The position numbers and the translations under genes are program-made. DNA of 64,000 nt from JAUIIK01 sp041390865 (GTDB lineage: Bacteria > Chloroflexota > Chloroflexia > Thermomicrobiales > CFX8). Numbering within the stretch: the stretch's first letter is position 1; each line of letters begins with the position of its first letter. Shown piece after piece: positions 24,235 through 31,345 of this stretch. Below the pieces are notes generated by a model. The model did not search any database. It was not told the origin of the DNA and was given only the letters and a program-made list of their open reading frames with translations. The DNA is taken from NCBI GenBank assembly GCA_041390865.1, contig JAWKPC010000002.1, positions 310,001 to 374,000 of the forward strand, read 5' to 3'.

Positions 24235-25185
24235 TTACAACCGGCCAAGTAGCTCGATGAGTCGCTGCTCTTCACCGGTGCGGTCGGACACTGGAATCGG
24301 CATCGCGATCACCCGGTCGAAGCCGGAGTCGAGCAGCTTATCGAGTTGTTCTCCGATGCTGTCCTCGTCGCCGGTGAGTACAAGCTGATCGAGCAGTTCG
24401 TCGCTGAACTCGTTGTTCGAGCCGAGCGGATAGCCGGCGGTCGCGAACATGCTCTGGTAGAAGGGCATCTGGCTGTAGAGGGCGAGTTCCTTACGGGACG
24501 CTTCGAAGGCTTCCTCGCGCGTGTCCGCGAAAGCGATCGAGATATGGGCGACGAGGTCCGGCCGCTCGCGTCCGGCTTTCTCCGCGCCGCGCTCCATGGC
24601 AGGCAGTGCGGTTTCGTGCATGTAGTCGATCGGAGTGACCCAGGAGATCGCGCCATCGGTCAGCTCGCCGGCTGTCTCGAACGACTTCGGCCCGAGCGCC
24701 GAGATGAGCACCGGCGTGCCCGGCGCTCCCGGCAGGCGGCCGCGGACGCTGTAGAACTCGCCCCGGAACTCGACTTCGCCGTCGTGCAGGACGGGGCGGA
24801 GTACCTGGAGATACTCGCGGAGGCGGCTGAGCGGGCGGTCGAACGGGACGCCGTAGATGCCGCCCATCGTCGGGCCGTGGCTGATGCCGACGCCAAGCAA
24901 CAACCGACCCGGCGCGATGTCATCGAGGACCAGTACCTGGGTGGCGATGGTGAACGGTTCCCGGGTGAACGCCGGAATGATTGACGTTCCGAGCTTGATT
25001 GTTTCCGTTTCGACGGCTGCGGCGGCGTAGAGCGTCAGCGTGTCGGAGCCCATCGCCCCCATGGTCATCCAGGCGGTCGAGACGCCGGATTGCTCGGCAT
25101 GGACGATGAGTTCGGCGGCTCTGCTGGCGCGGCCGCGCCGCACGTTCAGGCCAACTCTTTCGCGCTTGCTCAATCCGTCTTCCAC
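24235..25185 (-). CDS. LLM-class F420-dependent oxidoreductase
   Basis: This 316-residue luciferase-like TIM barrel begins with ERVGLNVRRGRASRAAELIV and HAEQSGVSTAWMTMGAMGSD. KLGTSIIPAFTREPFTIATQ is the signature strand-helix of the family, with GRLLLGVGISHGP and PVLISALGPKSFETAGELTDG as later fingerprints. Such enzymes move hydride between coenzyme F420 and a substrate (for example aldehydes, alcohols, imines); the substrate is unknown. The start is GTG 25185, behind GGAGGAGG, overlapping the upstream gene's end by 16 bases, so translation is probably coupled. It is the last gene of a three-gene unit from 26454. Confidence 0.88.
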   Translation of the reverse strand: MEDGLSKRERVGLNVRRGRASRAAELIVHAEQSGVSTAWMTMGAMGSDTLTLYAAAAVETETIKLGTSIIPAFTREPFTIATQVLVLDDIAPGRLLLGVGISHGPTMGGIYGVPFDRPLSRLREYLQVLRPVLHDGEVEFRGEFYSVRGRLPGAPGTPVLISALGPKSFETAGELTDGAISWVTPIDYMHETALPAMERGAEKAGRERPDLVAHISIAFADTREEAFEASRKELALYSQMPFYQSMFATAGYPLGSNNEFSDELLDQLVLTGDEDSIGEQLDKLLDSGFDRVIAMPIPVSDRTGEEQRLIELLGRL

Positions 25186-25718
25186 GGTAGATCCTCCTCC
25201 GGTGTTCCGGTCGGTGATGTTCGTTCAAGTGATGCGACGATCGACTCCCAGTCGTTGTCCTCGACTATCCGGCTGCCGGCTCCGGAAAAGGTCAGCAGGC
25301 AACCGATGCGATCGAACCGTTGCAGGACGCTCAATCCACCGTCCGGGCCGTAATCTACCCGTACCGTGTCGTCGTCAGCTGTCACGGTAGCATCATCGCG
25401 CTCCTCGCTTCGCGCGACCATCGCGCCGGAGACTTCATCCCAATCGGGATTCTCCGGCCTGCCGAAGACCTGCTCGGAAAAGCCGAGAATCGTCCCGTTC
25501 GGGGAGACGGCGGTCCAGGATGCGGCCCGCCAGCTCCAACCGTCGGGGAGGATCAGGGCGCAGTGTTCGCCGTCGGTCTTGACCCGGCGTTCACCATCGA
25601 TCGTCTCGATACCCGATTCACCGTAACGGCTGGCGATCAGCGCCGCCGTCAACAGGATGGTGACGCCGAAGACGAGCGCGAGCTGAATGCGGCTGTCGTT
25701 GCGAATGCGCTGGATCAT
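25170..25718 (-). CDS. Membrane-anchored extracytoplasmic protein, unknown
   Basis: This 182-residue protein has one N-terminal membrane span (about residues 12-30, LALVFGVTILLTAALIASRY) and an outside domain. That domain contains EHCALILPDGWSWRAASWTA and VSPNGTILGFSEQVFG, a pattern seen in small domains of the PsbP/DUF1795-like lipid- or surface-stress class, though I do not assert the family. The start ATG 25718 has AGGAAG upstream. It overlaps the start of the LLM oxidoreductase gene and lies seven bases from the preceding gene, so the three are one operon. Confidence 0.75.
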   Translation of the reverse strand: MIQRIRNDSRIQLALVFGVTILLTAALIASRYGESGIETIDGERRVKTDGEHCALILPDGWSWRAASWTAVSPNGTILGFSEQVFGRPENPDWDEVSGAMVARSEERDDATVTADDDTVRVDYGPDGGLSVLQRFDRIGCLLTFSGAGSRIVEDNDWESIVASLERTSPTGTPEEDLPWKTD

Positions 25719-25725
25719 TGTCTTC

Positions 25726-26454
25726 CTATTCCCGTTCGACCGCGTCGATGAGCCAGAGCGTGGCGGTGTGAAGGATCAGGTCGAAGCGCCGGAGGTCGGT
25801 CAGCTTGCGCTGGTGCTCGAGGACGTCGGCGATCGGTGTCTCGACGATGGCTCCAGCGACGGCGTGGACGTCTGGATCGTTCATGTATTCGGTCATCGCG
25901 GCGAGCATGGCTCCGCGGTCGCGGACATCTTCGATAACTTCGGCGGCCCAGGCGAGTTTGTCCTTGCGCTCGGCATTGAATCCGGGATGGCGGGGACCGT
26001 GTGCCGCGTGCTGATAGAAGTAGAGCATCAGGCAGCGGCTCCAGTCCCGGTAGATCTCGTGGTTGCCCGGCTCGCGCCGCTCGGCGATGTTGAGGCCGTT
26101 GGTCTGGGCGTCGATAAGCGGTTGCGGGGCCTCGGCCAGGCGGGCCTCCTCGATCTGCGCCGCTTTCAGCTCCGTCCAGCTCTCCTCGTCGGGCAACGCT
26201 CCGCAGGCTCGCAGGAAGCCGAAGATGCGGCCGATGCCGTCCTCATAGTATTCGAGGGTGATGCGTCCGGCTTCGGTCTCCGTCTTGCCCTGGCTACGCA
26301 GCTCGTCCCAGGATTCGACAAAGCACGTATGTTGAAGGTGTTCGATCATCCCGCGCAAGGCGGATTCGGATGCCCGAAACCAGTGATCCTGCTCGCGATC
26401 GAGCCACCCTCGCAGGACACCCTCATCGGTTCCGTTGGTTCCCAGCGCCCCCAC
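25726..26454 (-). CDS. Alpha-helical protein of unknown function
   Basis: This 242-residue, mostly helical protein starts at GTG 26454 with GGGAGG six bases upstream; the frame extends to 26535 but without a ribosome site. It has many Glu/Arg/Trp helices (MIEHLQHTCFVESWDELRSQ, ITLEYYEDGIGRIFGFLRAC, HEIYRDWSRCLMLYFYQHA) and no membrane span or signal. The first gene of a three-gene operon, it is divergent from the RraA-like gene, sharing a 160-base control region. The family is not recognised. Confidence 0.7.
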   Translation of the reverse strand: MGALGTNGTDEGVLRGWLDREQDHWFRASESALRGMIEHLQHTCFVESWDELRSQGKTETEAGRITLEYYEDGIGRIFGFLRACGALPDEESWTELKAAQIEEARLAEAPQPLIDAQTNGLNIAERREPGNHEIYRDWSRCLMLYFYQHAAHGPRHPGFNAERKDKLAWAAEVIEDVRDRGAMLAAMTEYMNDPDVHAVAGAIVETPIADVLEHQRKLTDLRRFDLILHTATLWLIDAVERE

Positions 26455-26615
26455 GGCATACCTCCCGGAGAGAAATAGTACGCCCTGAAGGGCGGTCCGT
26501 GCAGGAATTCCCGCCTGGCAGCGGGCGCCCCGCACGCGAATTCCAGTCTGGGGCGAGCTTGCTATGCTGGTCGCTTGAAGGCCGCTCGGTGCAATATATG
26601 GAGGAAAAAGCGCGC

Positions 26616-27344
26616 ATGTCCGGCATGACAGAACAAGAGATGCTGCGGGAGCTCGAGAAGTTCGATACCCCTACGATCACGAACGTGGTCGCGACCTATC
26701 CGGCGAACCCGCTCTGCCTCGGGCTCTACAATCCGTGGACGGAGAACTGGTACACCGACTCGTCGATCCGTTGCATGTACCCGGAGCTGGGGCCGAGGGC
26801 CGGCTACGCCGTCACCTGCGTCTACAGCCTGCCGGACCCGAACTACCAGCGCTTGACGTTCATGGACGTGATCGACGCGCTGGACGCGTCGCCGAAACCG
26901 ACGGTCCTGGTCTTCCAGCAGAAGTACCCGCCGGAGATGGCGGCGAAGGCGGGGCTGGCCGGCGAGGTCATGACGACGGCGATGCAAGCCGTCGGCTGCG
27001 TCGGCGCGATCTCGAACGGGCCGTCGCGGGACATCGACGCGATGCGTGCGCTGAAGTTCCAGTATCTCCTCGGCGGTATCTCTCCCGGTCACGGCGACAT
27101 GGCGGTCCAGGCAGTCAACGTCCCGGTGTCGGTTGGCGGGATGAATGTCGCTCCGGGTGAGTTGATCCATATGGACGCCGACGGCGCGGTGAAGTTCCCG
27201 GCCAATCGGCTTTCCGATGTGCTGGCGAACGCCCGGGCATTGCTCGACGACGAGAAGATCCGCCTCGAAGCCATCCGCAACGCCAGCTCCGCCGCCGAGG
27301 TCCGGGCTGCCTTTGCCGGTCTGCCCTACGGCGAGGATGAGTAA
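26616..27344 (+). CDS. RraA-like / HMG-aldolase-family protein
   Basis: This 242-residue protein belongs to the RraA/4-hydroxy-4-methyl-2-oxoglutarate aldolase fold. The N-terminus LEKFDTPTITNVVATYPANP matches the family's F-D-T-P-x-I-x-N opening. The metal-site region is NGPSRDIDAMRALKF (conserved Arg-Asp). The swivelling C-terminal part includes VNVPVSVGGMNVAPGELIHM followed by DADGAVKFP, typical of the G-x-x-V-x-P-G-D-x-x-x-x-D-x-x-G pattern. It would cleave or decarboxylate a 2-oxo acid with a divalent metal. ATG 26616 is 11 bases after GGAGG, and the in-frame ATG six codons upstream overlaps that site. Confidence 0.85.
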   Translation: MSGMTEQEMLRELEKFDTPTITNVVATYPANPLCLGLYNPWTENWYTDSSIRCMYPELGPRAGYAVTCVYSLPDPNYQRLTFMDVIDALDASPKPTVLVFQQKYPPEMAAKAGLAGEVMTTAMQAVGCVGAISNGPSRDIDAMRALKFQYLLGGISPGHGDMAVQAVNVPVSVGGMNVAPGELIHMDADGAVKFPANRLSDVLANARALLDDEKIRLEAIRNASSAAEVRAAFAGLPYGEDE

Positions 27345-27388
27345 CTGCAGGATGCGTGGGAACTCGTTTCTACCACGATCCAGCAGCC

Positions 27389-27409
27389 GGGTGAACACAA
27401 GGTTCACCC
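27389..27409. repeat. Short hairpin GGGTGAAC...GTTCACCC
   Basis: GGGTGAACACAAGGTTCACCC makes an eight-base stem. It follows the RraA-like gene by about 45 bases and has no T-tract, so it is either a short palindromic repeat or a weak terminator. Confidence 0.45.
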
Positions 27410-27499
27410 CTACGAACTCGGACGACTGTGTTTCCACGGCAGGTTAGTAGTGCTGCGACTGCGGCCGGGGAATCATTCGCGGTCGGTGGAGAGGATCAG

Positions 27500-28156
27500 G
27501 TGATTGTGGATCCACCAGGCAGGCCCGGTCAGATCATCATCTTGAACGGCGCTCCCCGGGCGGGAAAGTCGAGCATCGTCGAGGTTATTCAGGAGACCTT
27601 TGACGGGGTATGGGTCAATCTCGGTGTCGATGTCTTCATGCAGGGCGCCATACCCCGGAAGTTTCTTCCCGCTATCGGCCTGCGACCCGGAGGAGAGGGG
27701 CCGGATCTTGAACCGCTCATTGAAACACTCTATGCGGCACTCTATGAATCGATCGCGGTGCACAGCCGGCTGGGTCTGAATGTCGTGGTCGACATCGGGC
27801 ATCATGACTCGTGTACAGCGAGCCGCGGCATATTCTTGGCGAGCTGCGCGCGGCGGCTGGCGGGGTTGCCGGTGCTGTTCGTCGGTGTCCGCTGCCCGAT
27901 TGAGGTCATCATGGAGCGCCGCAACGCTGGTCAGCCGGGGCGAGAGCACGCGTATGTAAAGGGTACGGCAGCTGATCCCGTGCCGGAACCGGTCCTCCGC
28001 TGGCACCGCGAGGTCCATCGGCACGGCATCTACGACCTCGAGGTTGATACCTCGAAACTGACACCGGCTGAATGCGCGATGGTCATACAAGAGCGACTCC
28101 AGGGAGGACCGGCGCCATCGGCGTTCGACCAACTTGCCGCGCGTCTGGACAGATGA
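27500..28156 (+). CDS. Chloramphenicol phosphotransferase-like kinase
   Basis: This 218-residue P-loop kinase has QIIILNGAPRAGKSS as Walker A, followed by the CPT-family acceptor strand NLGVDVFMQGAIP, whose Asp corresponds to the catalytic Asp37 of Streptomyces chloramphenicol 3-O-phosphotransferase. LGLNVVVDIGHHDS forms the second core strand, and LPVLFVGVRCPIEVIMERR gives the Arg-rich lid. Family members phosphorylate a hydroxyl on small molecules; chloramphenicol is only one possible target and resistance is not implied. The start is GTG 27500 behind GGAGAGG; an upstream ATG lacks a site. A second, broken CPT-like N-terminus may lie at 29545. Confidence 0.85.
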   Translation: MIVDPPGRPGQIIILNGAPRAGKSSIVEVIQETFDGVWVNLGVDVFMQGAIPRKFLPAIGLRPGGEGPDLEPLIETLYAALYESIAVHSRLGLNVVVDIGHHDSCTASRGIFLASCARRLAGLPVLFVGVRCPIEVIMERRNAGQPGREHAYVKGTAADPVPEPVLRWHREVHRHGIYDLEVDTSKLTPAECAMVIQERLQGGPAPSAFDQLAARLDR

Positions 28157-28363
28157 CACTGATTCCTGGAGACACCGACGTTATGAACACTGTTGCCGGC
28201 AACAAACGCCCCCTACGAGTCTCTTGCTAGGGGCACCGTGAAACCGTATGACACTAGAAATAAGGTTGCATCAAGCAGGGGCCGTCGTGCCTCCAGCGAT
28301 TGATCATCGTACTGACAGGCACGAACAACGCCGGACTATTGAATGGAAATGTCCAAGACCTGC

Positions 28364-29461
28364 TCAATCCAACAGCGATGCGGCGTCGTTGTCGAGAATT
28401 GCGGCGATGTTGCGGGGAAGCAGGACGTCGATGTGCATCTGGATCTGATCCGGGGTGAAGGGCATGGCGGCGATGGTTGAGATGAGCGAGCCAAAGCGAT
28501 GGAGCAGGCAGAGCTTGTAATCGTGGTGGCACTGGTCGAAGTCGTAGCCGCGAACGCCATTGTCGGCGAGTATCTCGACATAGCGCTCCAGGAGATCCAT
28601 TTCGATGGCCGCGCGCCGGTTGGGTTCCATGTTCTGGCTGAAGAACCAGGCGACGTCCCAGGTGCCGCGCCGCCGGCTGACGGATTGCCAATCGATGACG
28701 GTAAATGGCCGGCCGCTATCGGGCGAGGCGAAGAGCATGTTGCCGAGCGAGTAGTCGGCGTGGGTCAGCGTTCGGGGTGCGGTAAACCAGAGCTTCTCGA
28801 AGAGTTCGGCGCGATAGTGTCCGAGCCGCTCGCCCAGCGCGATCATCTCGTCGGGTAGCTGGTGGCCTGCCTTGCGCAGGAACTCGGGCCACCAGCCGGC
28901 GTGCGCTTCGACGAGTTCGTCGTGATCGAAGCTGGGATCCACAAGCCATTCCAGTTCGGCCATCCGGGGGCTCTCCCACCAGATGGCGTGGAAAGCGGCG
29001 ATGCTGGTGACTGCCAGCTCGGCCTGCTCGGCTGTGGCGCCCGCATGCTTTGAGCCGGGCTGAGCCGGCGCGAGGTCTTCGAGCAGCAGGACATGGTAGC
29101 CGCTCTCGATCTCGATATCGGCGTAGTAGCAAGCCGGAACCGGCAGCGTCGTCTGGCCGGCGAGATGCTGGTAGAAACGCACCTCAGACTCGTATCTGCC
29201 TACCGTGTTCGGTCTCTGGCGCAATTCCGGCGACGCTGCTGAGAGTTTGGCGATCATCTTCAGGGGTGCGCCGTTCTGTGGGCCCTCGTAGTCAAGTCGG
29301 AGGCGGGAGAGCTGGGAAAAGAAGCCCATGTCGTTGCCGACGGGCTCGGTTTCTACTGCCGCCACCACGGTTTCATGGCCGATCGTCGAAGAAGCGCGCA
29401 GTGCAGAGGTGAGCCACTCGGGCGTCAGCCCGGTTTCCGTCCCAGGGATGTTCAGCGTCAC
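28364..29461 (-). CDS. APH/EcKinase-like phosphotransferase
   Basis: This 365-residue kinase-fold protein has the aminoglycoside phosphotransferase layout: N-lobe strands with PLKMIAKLS (lysine for ATP), YESEVRFYQHLAGQ as the C-helix, LLLEDLAPAQPGSK as the hinge, catalytic loop THADYSLGNMLF (Brenner H-x-D-x-x-x-x-N with Ala at position 2) and VIDWQS as the metal DFG-like motif. It would transfer phosphate from ATP to a small-molecule hydroxyl. The length and YRAELFEKLWF helix fit the ecdysteroid-kinase-like group rather than short aminoglycoside enzymes. The start is at 29461, with no close same-strand neighbour. Confidence 0.85.
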   Translation of the reverse strand: MTLNIPGTETGLTPEWLTSALRASSTIGHETVVAAVETEPVGNDMGFFSQLSRLRLDYEGPQNGAPLKMIAKLSAASPELRQRPNTVGRYESEVRFYQHLAGQTTLPVPACYYADIEIESGYHVLLLEDLAPAQPGSKHAGATAEQAELAVTSIAAFHAIWWESPRMAELEWLVDPSFDHDELVEAHAGWWPEFLRKAGHQLPDEMIALGERLGHYRAELFEKLWFTAPRTLTHADYSLGNMLFASPDSGRPFTVIDWQSVSRRRGTWDVAWFFSQNMEPNRRAAIEMDLLERYVEILADNGVRGYDFDQCHHDYKLCLLHRFGSLISTIAAMPFTPDQIQMHIDVLLPRNIAAILDNDAASLLD

Positions 29462-29532
29462 ATCGCCTCCTCGCAGGTTCGGGAAGATTGTGGGTAATGG
29501 CGATGATGCGATGATACAGGAGCGAGACGTAT

Positions 29533-29748
29533 CCGTTTGTTCCGGGAATGATCATCCTGCTCAATGGCACGACGATCAGAAGGTTGTCACCGGGCGCGAT
29601 GGACGAGCCCTGTGTTCTCGATGGCGCCGATCACGGTCTGTTTGAGACCGCGATTCCTCGTTCCGAAGACTCCGATCGGGATGATGTAGTGCGGGATCTG
29701 AGATTACCGGAGAACGCTTGGCGTGTGATGGACTGTGATGGTTGGTAG
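29533..29748 (+). pseudogene. Possible CPT-like kinase fragment
   Basis: A short frame reads PFVPGMIILLNGTTIRRL (start ATG 29548), strikingly like the first strand and turn of chloramphenicol phosphotransferase-type P-loop proteins (IIxLNGxxxxGKS), but the GKS that should follow is missing. The remaining 50 residues (LFETAIPRSEDSDRDDVVRD and LPENAWRVMDC) have no recognised motif. It may be a decayed relative of the intact gene at 27500 or a chance frame. Confidence 0.3.
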
Positions 29749-29780
29749 TGCTGATTCGTATGTTCGCGGGATGTCAAGCG

Positions 29781-29820
29781 AAACGAGCCGCGTCGTGGTG
29801 TATGAGTGACGCGGCTCGTT
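29781..29820 (-). terminator. Terminator of the micro-ORF operon
   Basis: ACGAGCCGCGTC (29783-29794) and GACGCGGCTCGT (29808-29819) form a perfect 12-bp stem with a 13-base loop, followed on the minus strand by TTTCGC. It starts about ten bases past the stop of the last micro-ORF (29830). Confidence 0.75.
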
Positions 29821-29829
29821 AGGGGGCGG

Positions 29830-29940
29830 CTACTGCTGGCGGGCCCGGCGGATCCGGAGGGCTTGCTTCCGGGAACCTGCCCGCTGGCGGAGACCCGTAT
29901 GCGGGTTCAGCAGCTCGAGGGTGTAGACCTGGTCGAGCAT
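29830..29940 (-). CDS. Micro-ORF 5: 36-residue Arg-rich peptide
   Basis: The frame encodes 36 residues starting MLDQVYTLELLNPH and ending in ALRIRRARQQ. A GGAAAGGAG ribosome site lies seven bases before the ATG. The peptide splits into an acidic, hydrophobic N-terminal part and a strongly basic C-terminal part. The family is unnamed to me; short Chloroflexota and Actinobacteria peptides of this shape are often left unannotated. It lies 42 bases downstream of micro-ORF 4 and is followed by the operon terminator. Confidence 0.6.
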   Translation of the reverse strand: MLDQVYTLELLNPHTGLRQRAGSRKQALRIRRARQQ

Positions 29941-29982
29941 CTCGTGCTCCTTTCCTGGCGGTCATCGGTCGCACCCGGGCCG

Positions 29983-30087
29983 CTAGCGGGTGAAGACGCG
30001 TCGGACGCGGCGCGTTCGCCGGGTCGAGCGCAGATCCTCTAATCGTTGCCTTGCGATTGTCTGCGAGATATAGAGCGTGCCGAGCAT
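29983..30087 (-). CDS. Micro-ORF 4: 34-residue Arg-rich peptide
   Basis: The frame encodes 34 residues beginning MLGTLYISQTIARQRLEDLR and ending in TRRTRRVRRVFTR. An AAAGGAG ribosome site is nine bases upstream. The N-terminal half could form an amphipathic helix; the tail has eight arginines in thirteen residues. A 154-base gap with a GCGGAG/CTCCGC hairpin (about 30121-30139) separates it from micro-ORF 3, so an internal start or attenuation is possible. Confidence 0.6.
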   Translation of the reverse strand: MLGTLYISQTIARQRLEDLRSTRRTRRVRRVFTR

Positions 30088-30241
30088 GTTGCTGGCTCCT
30101 TTCCATTTGCGATGTTCTGCGGCGGAGCTTCCTACTCCGCATCAAGCGCAGAATCGATAACCTTAACAAATTCTGCCGCACTTGCATAGTCACATCACCA
30201 TATCGCTATAAGAGGAGGGTAATGATCCGGTGATCCGCTGG

Positions 30242-30469
30242 TTATTGCCGCGACGAGGCGGTGATGCGCATCTGGAGACTGGTGGATCCCTCGGTTCGGC
30301 CGGACGGGGCCCGACTCAGCAGAAGCGTCCGGATAGCGGTCGCGGGTCGGGTCAGGGCTGCTTTCAGGTCGGCCCAGGCGAACCGCTGGAACGTTGCCTG
30401 GCGGTTTTCCTCGTTGCGTTCGATCTGGCGGTCTTCCACGAGCATCTGGCTGAGGTCTGGGTGCATCAT
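30242..30469 (-). CDS. Micro-ORF 3: 75-residue protein, MHPDL family
   Basis: The 75-residue protein begins MMHPDLSQMLVEDRQIER and continues with ENRQATFQRFAWADLKAAL and a Ser/Arg-rich tail. Its first 13 residues match those of micro-ORF 2 (MHPDLARLIANDR) at the MHPDL start, hydrophobic pair and D-R, which indicates common ancestry. An AAAGGA site lies eight bases upstream. Starting at either adjacent ATG (30469 or 30466) is possible. The frame is longer on the upstream side, but only the portion from the ATG looks coding. Confidence 0.6.
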   Translation of the reverse strand: MMHPDLSQMLVEDRQIERNEENRQATFQRFAWADLKAALTRPATAIRTLLLSRAPSGRTEGSTSLQMRITASSRQ

Positions 30470-30513
30470 CTTCTGTTCCTTTCGAGATCGAGTTTCGGGC
30501 TTCGATCGGTTGG

Positions 30514-30612
30514 TTAGCGGTTCTGGCCTCGTCGGGTGTTCCGGTTTCGCGCGGCCTTCCGGAAGTCTCGGGAGCGGTCGTTGGCGATCAGCCGGGCGAG
30601 ATCTGGATGCAT
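30514..30612 (-). CDS. Micro-ORF 2: 32-residue peptide, MHPDL family
   Basis: The peptide is MHPDLARLIANDRSRDFR followed by KAARNRNTRRGQNR: an acidic/hydrophobic start and a basic end with nine Arg/Lys in the last fifteen residues. A GTAAGGAAAG sequence lies about 14 bases before the ATG. It is 44 bases downstream of the stop of micro-ORF 3's upstream boundary region and 47 bases from micro-ORF 1; such even spacing is a mark of deliberate packing. Confidence 0.6.
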   Translation of the reverse strand: MHPDLARLIANDRSRDFRKAARNRNTRRGQNR

Positions 30613-30659
30613 TCGGGTTGCCTACTTTCCTTACTGAAGAGCGTGGTCGTCGGTGGCTG

Positions 30660-30734
30660 CTAGGACGTGCGTCCGCGAGTCGTGCGTCGCTGAACCTTCG
30701 CGACATAATCATTGATGATTTGATATTCCAGCAT
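30660..30734 (-). CDS. Micro-ORF 1: 24-residue basic peptide
   Basis: The first peptide of the unit is MLEYQIINDYVAKVQRR followed by TTRGRTS: hydrophobic/acidic start and basic end again. GGGGAAAGG lies about seven bases before the ATG. The leader from the promoter at 30789-30817 would be about 48 bases. Very short products like this are normally missed by gene callers. Confidence rests on the shared pattern across five neighbours. Confidence 0.55.
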   Translation of the reverse strand: MLEYQIINDYVAKVQRRTTRGRTS

Positions 30735-30788
30735 ACCGATGCCTTTCCCCTGAGCGCCTATCAGTTCCCATATCGAACTGATACATAG

Positions 30789-30817
30789 ATAATAGATGAG
30801 AATTTCTAATTTGTCAA
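30789..30817 (-). promoter_or_regulatory. Consensus sigma-70 promoter for the micro-ORF operon
   Basis: On the minus strand TTGACA (30817-30812) is followed after exactly 17 bases by TATTAT (30794-30789). It lies in an AT-rich island within a GC-rich chromosome and points into micro-ORF 1, with predicted transcription start near 30782. It is the strongest housekeeping-type promoter I saw in the window. Confidence 0.75.
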
Positions 30818-31291
30818 GTGATATATCTGATTCTTCAATCATTGACATCGAATCCATAGAAATTGGCGGGTATTCAATGGCTGGAAGATGTTGTTTCGGG
30901 TCATGTCACACGTCCGTCAGCGGATCGACACGGCCATCCAGTTAGGAAGACGACCCATCATCTTGAAAGGACGCATGTCATACGAAATCTTGTCGGAGAC
31001 TTCCTGAATTTCCTGTCCAACTGAGCGGGCACGTACGTTGGCAATGCATCGGATTGCCGGTACAGGGAACAGGACGTATTCATCCTGACTTCGTATCAGG
31101 TCTCATACGTGACCTCTGGTGAGCGATTTCCGTCAGTGCAGGCGAAAGGGCCCGGTGGTTGCGATACGTGGCTGATGTACAGGATGAGGAGGATGACCTG
31201 ATTGGTGTCTGCTACTGCAGGGTATCGGGAGAGTCGCCTCGGGATGCCTGGTGAGGGACGGAGGGGGACGACGATGCCGGCGCCCATGGAA
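30818..31291. other. Intergenic stretch without a recognisable gene
   Basis: About 470 bases hold no supported gene on either strand. A small hairpin (CGTAT...ATACG, about 31089-31106) is the only local structure. The end of the stretch borders the sucB terminator. Confidence 0.5.
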
Positions 31292-31317
31292 AAGCGGCTC
31301 CCGGACGGGAGCCGCTT
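31292..31317 (-). terminator. Rho-independent terminator of sucAB
   Basis: AAGCGGCTCCCG and CGGGAGCCGCTT form a perfect 12-bp stem with a two-base loop, followed on the minus strand by TTTT. It begins 29 bases past the stop of sucB. Confidence 0.8.
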
Positions 31318-31345
31318 CGATCGTTCGGAGTCGTTGCCGGTGGTG

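Noticed and set aside
30470..30857. Longer upstream starts for micro-ORFs 1 and 3
   Set aside because: The extensions cross the promoter or neighbouring micro-ORFs, lack ribosome sites and lose the shared ML/MHPD start pattern.
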